Shown one piece after another: positions 1-9,895 of a DNA stretch of 24,622 bases. The stretch comes from Isohypsibius dastychi (Eukaryota > Tardigrada > Eutardigrada > Parachela > Isohypsibiidae). Under the pieces are notes generated by a model that saw only the letters and a list, made by a program, of their open reading frames with translations, ran no database searches and was not told the DNA's origin. The stretch spans positions 1 to 24,622 of the forward strand of contig JAQIWT010000294.1 of NCBI GenBank assembly GCA_034696485.1. Direction: 5' to 3'. Position 1 is the stretch's first letter. The number at the start of each line of letters is the position of its first letter. Position numbers and translations under genes: made by a program.

Positions 1-572
1 TCGGGGATCTGCTTGGAGGCTGGGTACCCAGCAAATTTCTGTTTTAATATTTTCTTCTGCTTCAGGCTGATGTTTTTCGATGATTCTGGGATCTTATGAT
101 TTTCTCCCTGTGCTTTCCTTATGTCATTTGCTGTAAGAAGTTTATTTTGTATTTTTTGACTGAACGATGAAGAAAATCCAATGCAAGTTTGCATTATTTC
201 ATGGTTTTCGTGCATGGAAGTAGACGGATCAATCAAGCTGATTGATTGATGAGAAACTTGCTCGTTCCGCAAGCGACGGAGTTCTGCTTACGGATCTGGC
301 GTCAGAATCAGCAAAATCGACGCTGATTACAGATTCTGATTTCCGCTTGACGGCCTTTCGCATAGGCTCTACTGTATGTTGTTTCGCGCAGACGAAATCT
401 AGAAATGCCAGTTCGAAAAACGATAAGCAGGGCAGTCGATTTCGTTTTGATTGCGCATATGAGAGAGAGAAGGTCTCTCACCTCAACAACCTAAAAGAAC
501 CATTCTGTTCTGTAGAGCGATAATTTGTGTGACCCCATTGTTGAGCCAGAGATAAGAATTTTGAATTGATTC

Positions 573-590
573 ACTTCCGGTAGAGGGCGC
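573..590 (+). promoter_or_regulatory. ETS site joined to a CTCF-like motif
   Basis: ACTTCCGG (573-580) runs into TAGAGGGCGC. Bases 577-590 match 13 of 14 positions of the vertebrate CTCF core CCASYAGRKGGCRS. It could be a distal promoter or boundary element upstream of the nuclear receptor. Whether this organism has CTCF is not known from the window. Confidence 0.2.
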
Positions 591-1469
591 GTTCGGCGGA
601 AACATAATCTTGCGAATTTATATTGCGGAATATAATTCTGTATGGTAACTTAAATGGTTAACAACATGCCCCTAATTGTATTCTTCCGTTTTTCTACAAC
701 ATTTTTTTGGTGAGTTTCTCAATGAGAGAAAAAAGCCAGGTGCTCAAGGAGACATCCACGTGATATTTCCTTCCGAGTATACTTATCGATTTCTCGAAAA
801 CGCGAAAACCGGCGCTTTTGGCTGCCAGCCATCTGAGATTAGACATCGTGCATTTCGCGACAAATACGATGAAGTATTTGACCTTGACGGGCCGTCAGGG
901 AATGTCATAAAGAATGCGTGGTTCTTGAATTTTGTTCATTATCTCTCACTCACTACTAACGCTTCATAACATTTGTACGTTAAGGCTATGAAATCCTAAA
1001 AACACTTCAAAGTCCGGTTTTTTCACCTCCACCGATTCGGCTAAAAGTCAAAATTTGTCTTTCTGGCTTCAGGGTTCTCCCGCTAATCGAGCATAAACAT
1101 TACTGCTAATACGCTGTCGATTTTTCATGCTAAGCTGTATCCCCTGAATTGTCGTCTGGTAAATAATGTACGGCTTCGTCAAGTCTCGTACCTGGCGATC
1201 GATAAGGAAAAAGAACTTGCATGAAGTCTTTAACCACTTACGTAACGGTCTAGCCGACTGCAGCGCCACCCCTCACCCCACACCGGAAAGAGATGGCCGG
1301 TCGCGGTCCCTGAATTATTGGTGGGCACGAGGTAGGGTTTGTTCCATCCAGACATGGAAGAATTGGTGGAAAAGTACTGACAAGTTGCGAACCCTGGACT
1401 TTCCTTTTGTTCGGATGGTACCAGTTGACTTGTTTACGTACCCCTTACCAAATCTGACCGCATGGCGCA

Positions 1470-1500
1470 CCAATCACAAGTTAGCCCCACCCCCACGTCA
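1470..1500 (+). promoter_or_regulatory. Candidate promoter element cluster for the nuclear receptor
   Basis: Within 31 bp there is a CCAAT box (1470-1474), a C-rich CACCC/KLF-type box (1485-1494) and a CRE-like CACGTCA (1494-1500). These boxes often occur together in animal promoters. The cluster sits about 550 bp upstream of the receptor start codon and before the candidate 5'UTR acceptor at 1876. Assignment to this gene rests on position only. Confidence 0.3.
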
Positions 1501-2053
1501 TGCGCTTCTCGTTCATTCGAGGTTCTGAGCTGGTTCCAGCGTTCCAGTCAAGCGAGGTTCTCGAAGATCGATAAACAAAATGTCTTGTGCCGCCATTTTT
1601 TGATTTTTCTAAATGCAGTTTTGAGTTCTTTTCCGGGCAATTATTAACAAACGCAGGAATTATTTGACATGACGCAGTAGCTGGTATGTTGTCTCGTCCT
1701 TTTGCAGCTCCTGAATTCGAAAGGAGATTTCCGTTTTGGGGCCTGTTGTTGTTAGGTGTTTGGTCATGACGTAATTCTTCATTTAGTTACATTTCTGTGA
1801 TCTGTTTGTATTTGGAACTTGAGAAACTGTTTGTGAACCTGGCTGACGACATCGTGTTTACGTGTTATTCTTGCAGATTTGGTTCATACCATTCGTTTGG
1901 AATTGATGATTGTTTTCCGCTGTCTGCCTGGAGGATAAGACATCTGTCTACGTGCCTATTTGCCTTGCTCTATTCTATCATTTCACCGCACCACCGTTCG
2001 TCAAACATAATTTTGTATTAGCACATCTGTATATCACGGAATAATTTTGTAAA

Positions 2054-5000
2054 ATGGAGATGGATATCACTATTCCAAAAGGTAAATCGTGCCCCGGATT
2101 TTTGCCTGTTATTTTGCAAAATACTGCTGTTTTCAGGACGCGGGTTCACACCATTTCCTTTCGGCCAGGTACATCGCTTGTTTATTTCAACCGAATTTCA
2201 GTAGTCACACATTTTTATTTCAGTGTGCCGTTTGTGGAGCAGAAGCCACCGGAAACCATTACGGTATGCCTTGCTGGGCCCAGCAGTTATTTCACGATTT
2301 GTTCTATGTTTTGGATGTGGTTGATTGTTTTGATATCTGCGTACTTAACCAATCTTGTTATGTATTGCAGGTGCAAACACGTGTGAAGGCTGCAAGGTAA
2401 ATTATTTGTACGTGATGATTCGCGCACTAGCTGACTCTTTATTATTCACAGGGATTTTTCAAGAGAAGCCTGCCCGTGTTCCGATCTTTCCGGTGCTTTT
2501 TCGGTAAGTGACCTTGTTTTGCTAAATCTTTTGAAAGAAACCTGCATGGTTATGTATCCTCAGGCAACAAATGCGATGTATCGCCGGACACCAGAAATCG
2601 CTGCAAAGCATGTCGATTTCGGAAATGCATCGAGGCAGGGATGGCTTTGGATGGTACGTGGCTTGATCATTACTGGAAATCTCGTGTTTTATGAGTGTTA
2701 CTTGGCAACAGCTTCGGATTTTAACAAAAGAATAAAAATCAATAGGTTGATTTTTTTTAGAAATTGATTTTGTTTTTAAATAATTGTCGCCTGCCTTTTT
2801 TCTATAACTCACTTTTTTTCTAAAATTGTTTGCATTTCGATTTTATTCGCCTGGCGTAGGTGAATGTTCTGGCTCTTTTGGGCGGTAAATGTTGTTTTAC
2901 TGCGTTTTAATGACGATTTGAAAGCTTCCGGTGAGAGAGGGCTTCGCTAATTTCAGTTGCTTGCGCGTTGAAAAAATATCTTGATCTTGCCTGGCCTGAC
3001 AAGATGGCGGTGCTTTTCAAGATACGCTTAAGAAGGTTGAAGTCCAACTACTGTCGAGACCTTTTGTAACCTTTGAATTAACGATAGTTCATTTTTCAGC
3101 TGTAAAAATGGGACGCATTCCGAAGATAGTCAAGGAGCAGGCGCTTGAACAAGGGTCCAGCCCTCAGCTTAGCCGGCAGACGTCGGGTTATTCACAGAAT
3201 TCTCCATCAGCCCTGTCGCCGGCTAATAACGTCAATAATGGTGGAGACTCCAACGACGGTCCACAGGAAGCGCATGAAATGGCGTCTGGGCGCATGGGAT
3301 TGGAGAAAAACGCATCAGGTTATTATGGAAGTGGAGAGAGCCATCGATTGCCGATGCACCCAGGTAGCGTCGGGCCATCGCGAATGCCGTCTCAGAGCAA
3401 TAATCGATATCACCCATATGGACAAGAGAGCGATAACTCGAAGAATGAGTATCGAACTGCTGCTGCTCAACAACAAGCGGATGGAATGGCCGCTTATCAG
3501 CGACATGCATTTTATCGCTCTAGCGAGACACAGGGTCAGACTACGGACAACGGTCATAGGCATCCGGATGACCGACACCCTACTTCTATTATTCAGCGAG
3601 CAAGACCAGCCCATTCTTCTGGGCAGGCGGACAATGGCCAATTGACGCAGAGCAGAAAACCGGAGTCTGAATTGATTTCATTGCCGAACAATTTGTCTGG
3701 TGGAAGCAGCAGTTCTTTTGACGGATCAAAAAAGCCAATGCAGTTGAATTTGACCGTCACCGATCGAATGCACGCCATGGCTGATATGAAGATTACGGGT
3801 GATTTTAATGAGAATCATCCGGATTTGACGAATACCGGATCGGATATGAAAGCGGGAATGGCTAATGCTGACACTGCCGTCGCTGTTATGGAGCCAACTT
3901 TGAGTGGAGGACGGGAATGTGTGCCAGTGGGTGAGTATTTTGCTGGAGAATTTGTGAAAATGTTACAGTTATTTGATTGTTAGATTCATTTTCGTTTGAA
4001 TTTTACAGTTCCACGCGACGTGATCGTTTTTCTGCCGTCGTATGTTCCGGAAGACCAGATTCCAGAACCGGCCCATTCGAAATTGAATTCGCGCCACCGA
4101 AAGGGAATGAAGGATGGCAGCAGCGATGGAATGAGCCGATTTCCCGACTTTAAAATGCCAGTTGTTCCGTCGGTCAAATTTTTCTCCCAGCTGAACAGCA
4201 ATCCGGATATGAAGCTGGCTGTGTGTGACACTACTTTCCGGATGATCGGAAGAAAGAATAATGAAGTGTATGGAGAAGAGACTCGTGCCAATGAGATATT
4301 TCTGAAAGACTGCTTGTCGACTGGAAGCATCCCGGTAAGTGAAGTGTAACTTGGCAGAGCGACATTTAAATACGGACGTAATCGTCATTCAGAATGAGAG
4401 CTGACTTTCGCTTTTGTGGCCTACTTGTGTAATGATATTTTGATTTTTTACTGCGCAGTTTGTGGTAATCGACTCTAGGGCAGAATTGTGTAGTGTTATT
4501 GCCGACAAGAGGGAGAGTAGGGCCGCGCGTTTGGTGGCCGAGTTTGTTTTGTAATTTTCATCACGCTGAATATCGGTGGCTATCTGCTGGAACGTCATCG
4601 TAGTCCAAGTGAACGAGCAACACTGCGCAGTGTCCTGGTCTATTTCCTCACTGAGATCACTTGGGTTTGATGAATTTGCGTTTAAAGATTAGAATGATGT
4701 TGACCTTAAGATACCAGAATCCGAATATTCGTAACACCTTTAGCTGAGCGTCTCTGTTTTCGTATGAACTTAATATGGCTTAACTCGATGTTTTCCTGTT
4801 TTGAGAGAAGATCTGCGTGAACGTCATTGTGACCAGACCAGTTGATAATTAATTTGTGGAAACAATTGAGTCGGGGCCTTCGGATTTTCTTATTTCGAAC
4901 AGTCGTTCTAGTTTTATTGTACTGACTTTTGTTTCGGTAAACTGGAGCGTTTGAGTGTGAAAAATGAATATTGATGCGTGAAAGGAATTTTTTGTAATGA

Positions 5001-5892
5001 ACATCGTTCTTTTTGAACGGTAGTTGTTTGATTTATTGCAACGCAGTAATACGTATTTTCTTTGTTCAGCAGCTTCAACCGGAGAGAACCCCGCAGGCAA
5101 TGCGTGACATTTTGAAAGATCGTTTGATTACTCAGGTGAAGAGAGTTGTGCAGTTGAGCGAGAGTATTCCTGGATTCCGAACCTTGGATACCAATGATCA
5201 GCACTCTCTTCTACGAACATGCATTCTTGATGTCTGGATGGTGGGTTTTTTGCTTAGTCAGCATAATTATGGATCAGGTGGTTAGCCTTTTTTCTTCAGG
5301 TTCATTCAGCCAGATTTCTACGAGATCGACAGAGCTACATCTTGTTCTTGGAATCTAATACATATTATGCGCGCTATTGGATGGAAATGTTCTTGACTGA
5401 TGAATTTTTGGAAACTGTCTTTGAAATCGCTTCGAAAATTAACTCGTTGGATTTGAGCTTCGACGAACTGGCATTGCTGAAAAGTATTCTCATTGTTCGA
5501 CCAGGTAAATTTGTTGATTTTTAGCGGTGAGAGTTATTCGGGAAGATTTTTTATTTTTTGTTTTAGATCGACCTGGTTTGAAAAATGTCGAGTTTATCAC
5601 TATTCTCCACAATCATTTATTGGATTCATTGAAACTGGCCATTCGCTCACGTCGGTCAGTGGAGTCTGTTCAGCTGTTGGACGACTTGATGGATCTCCTG
5701 AAAGGCTGGCGCATCCTGGATGTGATGCAGGAGAAATATGTTCACCCGATTGATCTCAGCCATTTTAGCCAGGGTCCTTGGAAGATTGGCGAATCTCCCA
5801 GTTCAGCGGCGTCAATTCACTCGTCACCATCCTCGATTTGCTCGACTCCACCGGCTTCGATTAGCGAAACCCCCGCCCCGACCACTGCATAG
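2054..5892 (+). CDS. Nuclear receptor, NR1 group (E75/Rev-erb-like), 11 coding exons
   Basis: Ligand-type transcription factor acting in the nucleus. Coding exons: 2054-2081, 2137-2168, 2224-2263, 2371-2396, 2452-2503, 2564-2653, 3100-3930, 4009-4334, 5070-5240, 5300-5504 and 5567-5892. All phases agree, giving 708 aa. Only 20 residues precede the C4 zinc-finger DNA-binding domain (residues 21 to about 88). All eight zinc cysteines are present, the P-box is CEGCKG, and the C-terminal extension reads VKMGRIPK, typical of NR1 receptors. A long Gln/Ser/Asn-rich hinge fills the 831-bp exon 7. The ligand-binding domain (about 476-655) has the helix 3-4 signature IPGF...DQ...LL (508 onward) and the DRPGL motif typical of E75/Rev-erb/ROR. 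After it comes a Ser/Pro tail with no visible AF-2 helix. The ATG at 2054 is the only one that splices in frame to the zinc finger; ATG 2060 is the next in frame. Subfamily placement is inference because the finger is divergent. Confidence 0.9.
2654..3099 (+). other. Nuclear receptor intron 6
   Basis: This 446-bp intron separates the zinc-finger exon from the hinge exon. It begins GTACGTG and ends TTTTTCAG. It is AT-rich and carries one CTTCCGGT (2925-2932). I see no nested gene. Confidence 0.75.
4335..5069 (+). other. Nuclear receptor intron 8, longest intron in the window
   Basis: This 735-bp intron runs from GTAAGTGAAG to an acceptor at TTTGTTCAG. Most other introns here are 50-250 bp, so its length stands out. 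Open frames inside it (for example 4389-4598 on the minus strand) have no recognisable product and no splice partners. The acceptor is a tandem NAGNAG (CAGCAG, 5067-5072), so the first codon of exon 9 (Gln) may be optional. Confidence 0.7.
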
Positions 5893-6429
5893 TCTCGGAA
5901 TACCCCCGCTTCTGTGTTTTGCACTTCAGTTCCGTTCGCCCTGCCACTAGAAATTATATATGATGCTTCGCCTGCGGAAATATATGTTTGGTGGTGACAA
6001 TTCCTGGCGTCGATTGCTCTCGTCATGCCGGGGATCAAGACAGTCTTTTTTTGTTCTTTGCTTATATTCATTCGCTTACTCACTGGATTTAAATAATGAG
6101 AATTTTCTCCTTATTATCAGTTGCATATAATCTTATACTATAACCACGGTTGTTTTTCCATGTTGGTATTCAGAGAGAGCGGGTTTAATTTTCTTTGCTG
6201 GTCATGATAATCACTTGTGTTTTTGTGTCGTATTTTGTGTACTGCCGTGTCGAAATCGAGATTTGTTTGCGATATAAATTTTGAAGATCATTTTATCAGT
6301 TTGTGTTACGGCTCAAAATAACTGAAATATCGTATCGGAAGTGAAAAAAATTGCTGCCGGCTGAAGTGATGACAACGTTGCTTTCAGCATCAGCAGTTTA
6401 TTCCAAAAATCGATGTCGATTGTACGTTT

Positions 6430-6624
6430 TCACGGAAGGCACCAGGGAGTTCCTTCATCCAGCAAGGCTCTGCAGCCCAACGCAGGATTAACCGAGTTCA
6501 GTAACCTCCCGTCAATTTTAAACCTCTGGAAAAACAACGCATTCATCTGCTCTCCAGAGCGATGAACCCAGCCCTTCACAACGAGCAAGGAATCAAAACG
6601 GGACATAGTGGGTAACGAGGACAT
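6430..6624 (-). CDS. Possible small ORF of unknown function (64 aa)
   Basis: I do not recognise this frame. It runs 64 codons from an ATG at 6624 and is followed within 40 bp by a minus-strand AATAAA (6397-6402), the usual spacing for a terminal exon. The peptide is mixed, with no signal, membrane segment or known motif. It could be the last exon of a small gene, part of an extended RPS19 3'UTR, or chance. A TTTTCCAG precedes an internal stretch, so a splice acceptor inside it is possible. Confidence 0.15.
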   Translation of the reverse strand: MSSLPTMSRFDSLLVVKGWVHRSGEQMNALFFQRFKIDGRLLNSVNPALGCRALLDEGTPWCLP

Positions 6625-6745
6625 GAAAACACGCAATTCACAGATGTCAGACGAATGATGTGCCTTTCACCTCTCAACAAATACTGGAGAAACAGTTCTG
6701 CAGAATGTTATTCAAAACTAACGAGCACGCATTTCCGGATCAAGC

Positions 6746-6751
6746 TTTAAT
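6746..6751 (-). terminator. RPS19 poly(A) signal (ATTAAA)
   Basis: ATTAAA read on the minus strand, 88 bp beyond the RPS19 stop codon. It is the nearest recognised hexamer variant. Cleavage would fall near 6720-6735. Confidence 0.45.
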
Positions 6752-6838
6752 TTCCACCATTATCCACGTTCATCTCGGAAGAAGAAATTAAATCTACTGC
6801 CAATACTTCCGATCAAAACAGGAGAAAAGCAGAGACGG

Positions 6839-7989
6839 TTACAGACTTGCGTTGGCTAGCTGATCGGCTTCATCTTTCTTTGCCTTCTTCCAGACCTGGG
6901 ATGCGATTCGATCCAAATCACGACGTCCTTGACTGGACAATCTCCGACCGCTGCAAAAAGATACTCAATTAAACAAACTGGTAAATTGAGATGCAGTGAT
7001 ACGAAAAGAACTACACCAAGTTCTAGTTCATCTTCTTAACGGAAGTGAAATCCGATCAGGGAACTCAAATTTCCACCTTATGCATTTTGCGCACGAAATT
7101 CTGAGAAAGTTTCTGAGTGACCCAAATCAACTTCCGGTTCGCCCCTAACCCGTCTTCGTTTAGCAGTACTCAATTGAACTATCTCCCCCAAAATACGAAA
7201 ATCAGCGCTGCTATGAAAATAAGAGAAAACAGGAAGAAACAAAGGAGTCTAGATTCGTCGTTCGGGTCTACCGATTAAATTCTCTTGTTTCATTGACTGA
7301 TTAGCGAAATGAAGAAAAGCAACGCTGACATGATCCTGAGATATCCCTAGCCGATTTACCGAAAACTGCAAACTTTGTGATCGGATATAACTCACCCATC
7401 AGGATCAGCTTCCACGAGTTTCAGAGCCTGAAGTCCTTGGATCGCCTTTCGGATTACTGAAGAGGATGCAACGCAATAATGAGCCGGGGTCGAACCATTT
7501 CGTTTTCGACCTATAATTAAAACCAAATAAGTCAAGTGGTGATCCCAGACAGAATCCAACAAGAAAATCCAACGCAAATTTCGACAAAACGAACTCCAAG
7601 ATTCCTCGAAATCATGCCATGCCGCAGTTGCCAACACGTACCTCCATAAACTCTGGAAAGTGCTCCCACGCCAACTGGAGCACGAATGTAAAGACGTCTG
7701 GCGATGGAGGCTATTTCAGAAGAACATCAGAAACATGGAGGAATGCAGAATCAAACTTTCTCACCGGCTCTGGTATAAAACCAATCCTCGTCCATAGGGG
7801 CTTGCTCCTTGAAACGACCGGTTTTCACAACATCCACCCATTCGGGCACTTTAAGCTGGCCTTTCCTGAAAACAAGGGGGTTACAATTTGCAAAAACAAC
7901 GTAGATATCTCGACGTACTTTTTCAGATAATTCGCAAGCTCTTTGACGAACTCCTGCTGGCTGACGTCCTTCACAGATACCTTCGGCAT
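6839..7989 (-). CDS. RPS19: 40S ribosomal protein S19 (eS19)
   Basis: Component of the small ribosomal subunit head, needed for 18S rRNA maturation and 40S assembly. Coding order on the minus strand: 7919-7989, 7765-7865, 7642-7710, 7396-7510, 6839-6950. Phases close to 155 aa, slightly longer than the usual 145. Family landmarks are clear: the N-terminal [10 protein letters not shown], then [20 protein letters not shown], the [13 protein letters not shown] stretch, the basic [12 protein letters not shown] loop, and the C-terminal helix GRRDLDRIA. The extra residues form a Lys/Asp-rich tail. The start is the conserved N-terminal Met. The gene is divergent from SDHB and convergent with the nuclear receptor. 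Its first three introns are 53, 54 and 131 bp. The fourth is 445 bp and shows no box C/D or H/ACA snoRNA that I can identify. Confidence 0.96.
6951..7395 (-). other. RPS19 intron 4
   Basis: A 445-bp intron between GTGAGTTATA and TTTTTGCAG on the minus strand. It contains one ACTTCCGG (7130-7137). Ribosomal-protein introns often host snoRNAs, but I find no convincing C (RTGATGA) and D (CTGA) pair. Confidence 0.75.
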
Positions 7990-8616
7990 GGTTGAATGTG
8001 AGTTTCTTTGTTATACAGAATACGGAAACCTCCGAAGGGCAGCTGAAGATGAAAAGATCTCGAAAAACTTGTCGAGGAACCGAAACCCAGCAAAACCATG
8101 CATAAAGTTTTCCGACGCTTGCGAGGTTAGACCACGTGATCTTTTCCACGCTACAGGGATGTCTAGGCTGCATGACTTTGCTTGATTTCCACATTGACGA
8201 GAAGAGTGAGCAAAGCCAAATCCCTGTATAATTGATCGCATGTTGCAGGTGGCGTTGTCAGCGCTCTGTTGATATCAGGTTCATCGCAAGGTCGAGCTTT
8301 CATTTTCTAATTCCTGGAATTTATGAACAGCTGAAATTTGTGATCTCTTATTCTCTTTTACCAGTACGCTTGAACCAAGATTTCCCTGATATCGTCGCAA
8401 TATTGTTGTACACCAGGTGAATCAAGTCATTCTGGTGTGAGTGAGCGTTCTTGCAGATAATGAGTTATTAACGTGACTTGGAATTTTTGATCAACTCTAT
8501 CTTGTCATCCTTTTTCCGTTGCCTGTCAATCTCCTGGTCGACGGTAGATCTTCCTGGCTAATAAATATTCATTTTACAGAAGTTGTGCAAACTGCGTTCG
8601 AACACCTTTGGACAAC
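7990..8616. promoter_or_regulatory. Divergent promoter region between RPS19 and SDHB
   Basis: 627 bp between two start codons pointing apart. It holds a palindromic E-box CACGTG at 8133-8138 and an acceptor-like ATTTTACAG ending at 8579, which probably closes a 5'UTR intron of SDHB. On the minus strand, pyrimidine-rich tracts upstream of RPS19 could hold a 5'TOP start, but the exact start cannot be placed. No TATA box is obvious. The open frame at 8232-8420 looks like chance. Confidence 0.45.
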
Positions 8617-9797
8617 ATGGCACTTTCTGGAACACGGGTTTTATCCCGCCTTCTTCCCATGAAGAATAACTTGGTGATTCACTCTGGCTTTGCTGCACAA
8701 GCAGCAACTGCCACTAAAGAATCCAGCAGCCCAAAGAGCGCAGCTGCTGCTGAGAAAAAGGATGCAAAGGGAACTACTACGCATCAGGTTGCATCAGCAA
8801 CCCCACGAATGAAACAGTTTTCTGTCTACCGTTGGAATCCCGATAAACCAGGTATGTTTCATTTCATGTGGAAAGTCAGAGAATAAATGAGTGGAGAAAT
8901 TACGAGCTGTCTCACACAGGGTACATTTCTTCTGTTTAGGTTGCCCGTTGATGGGTTGAGCGTAGAAAACTAAACTGAGTTCCAGTGGGTTTTTGTTGGG
9001 ATAATGGATTTTCTTTTCACTGAGTTTTTTCTTGTTTTTATCACGTTTTTGAAAAGATGCTATGAGTTGACTGTTCTTTTCCAGGTGACAAACCACGGAT
9101 GCAAACATACGATGTTGACTTGTCCCAATGTGGCCCGATGGTGTTGGATGCGTTGATCAAGATCAAAAATGAAATCGACCCAACCCTGACATTTCGACGA
9201 TCATGTCGTGAGGGAATTTGTGGATCATGCGCAATGAACATCCAAGGCGGAAACACTCTGGCGTGCATCGCCAGAATCGACGAGAACACCAGCAAGGCCA
9301 CTAAAGTTTATCCCTTACCCCATATGTACGTCGTCAAAGACCTCGTTCCGGATTTATCAAACTTCTACGTTCAATATGCTTCTATTCAACCATATCTAAA
9401 GCGTAAGGATGAGTCGAAGATCGGACAAAAACAGCTCCTCCAGACGGAAGTTGATCGAGCCAAGTTGGATGGATTATATGAATGCATCCTTTGCGCATGT
9501 TGCTCGACTTCTTGTCCGAGTTACTGGTGGCATGGGGATAAATATTTGGGACCTGCAGTTTTACTGCAGGCTTATCGATGGATCATCGACTCGCGGGATG
9601 AAGCGACAACGGAGCGACTGGAGGCGCTGCGCGATCCGTATTCAGTGTACCGATGTCACACTATTATGAGCTGCACTAAGACTTGTCCGAAACATTTGAA
9701 CCCGGGATTAGCTATTGCGGAGATCAAGAAATTGTTGTCCGGACTGGCCAAGAAAGACACCACTTCGAATGAACAGCTCCAGGCTGCAGCTGTTTGA
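8617..9797 (+). CDS. SDHB: Succinate dehydrogenase iron-sulfur subunit (complex II), mitochondrial
   Basis: Carries electrons from the flavoprotein subunit to ubiquinone in the inner mitochondrial membrane (TCA cycle and respiratory complex II). Two coding exons, 8617-8851 and 9085-9797, give 315 aa. The first about 65 residues are Ala/Ser/Lys/Thr-rich with basic residues, a mitochondrial presequence. The [2Fe-2S] ferredoxin domain has cysteines at about 119, 124, 127 and 139 ([13 protein letters not shown]). The C-terminal domain carries the [4Fe-4S]/[3Fe-4S] ligands in [12 protein letters not shown] (from 212) and in the [13 protein letters not shown] segment. All ligands are intact. The Ala/Val-ended C-terminus extends a little past the family core. 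The ATG at 8617 was chosen because it starts the presequence and follows the acceptor at 8579. The gene is convergent with the bHLH gene, 98 bp apart. Confidence 0.97.
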
Positions 9798-9818
9798 GAG
9801 ACTTGATGGATAAATACA

Positions 9819-9824
9819 TTTATT
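9819..9824 (-). terminator. bHLH gene poly(A) signal (AATAAA)
   Basis: AATAAA on the minus strand, 72 bp past the bHLH stop and only about 20 bp past the SDHB stop on the other strand. Another AATAAA (9887-9892) nearly abuts the stop codon. The 3' ends of the two convergent genes must overlap or nearly touch. Confidence 0.5.
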
Positions 9825-9895
9825 TTCGCTGATATTAATCGTTGATTCAGAGCTCTGCTTCTTGGCTTTATCATTCAGGACGTATTTTATTTTTC

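Larger units (their letters stand above)
1..2053. other. Upstream region of the nuclear receptor, no convincing gene
   Basis: Open frames at 242-523, 676-969 and 1166-1528 match no family I recognise, lack paired splice sites and look like chance. A well-formed acceptor ends at 1876 (TTCTTGCAG) and could open a 5'UTR exon running from 1877 into the receptor ATG at 2054. A promoter-like cluster lies at 1470-1500, and an ETS/CTCF-like block at 573-590. Short inverted repeats occur near 460-480 and 712-732. I see no RNA gene. Confidence 0.5.
5893..6838. other. Convergent 3' regions of the nuclear receptor and RPS19
   Basis: No well-supported gene. The receptor 3'UTR begins here; no canonical AATAAA is seen downstream of it, only variants such as TATAAA at 6273-6278. 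On the minus strand, ATTAAA at 6746-6751 lies 88 bp past the RPS19 stop and suits its poly(A) signal. A second minus-strand signal, AATAAA at 6397-6402, lies just past a small open frame (6430-6624). Confidence 0.6.

Noticed and set aside
242-969. Open frames of 93 and 97 codons
   Set aside because: No recognisable motif, no paired splice sites, ordinary composition for intergenic DNA here.
6951-7395. snoRNA in RPS19 intron 4
   Set aside because: Searched for box C/D and H/ACA hallmarks; no credible pair or guide region was seen.
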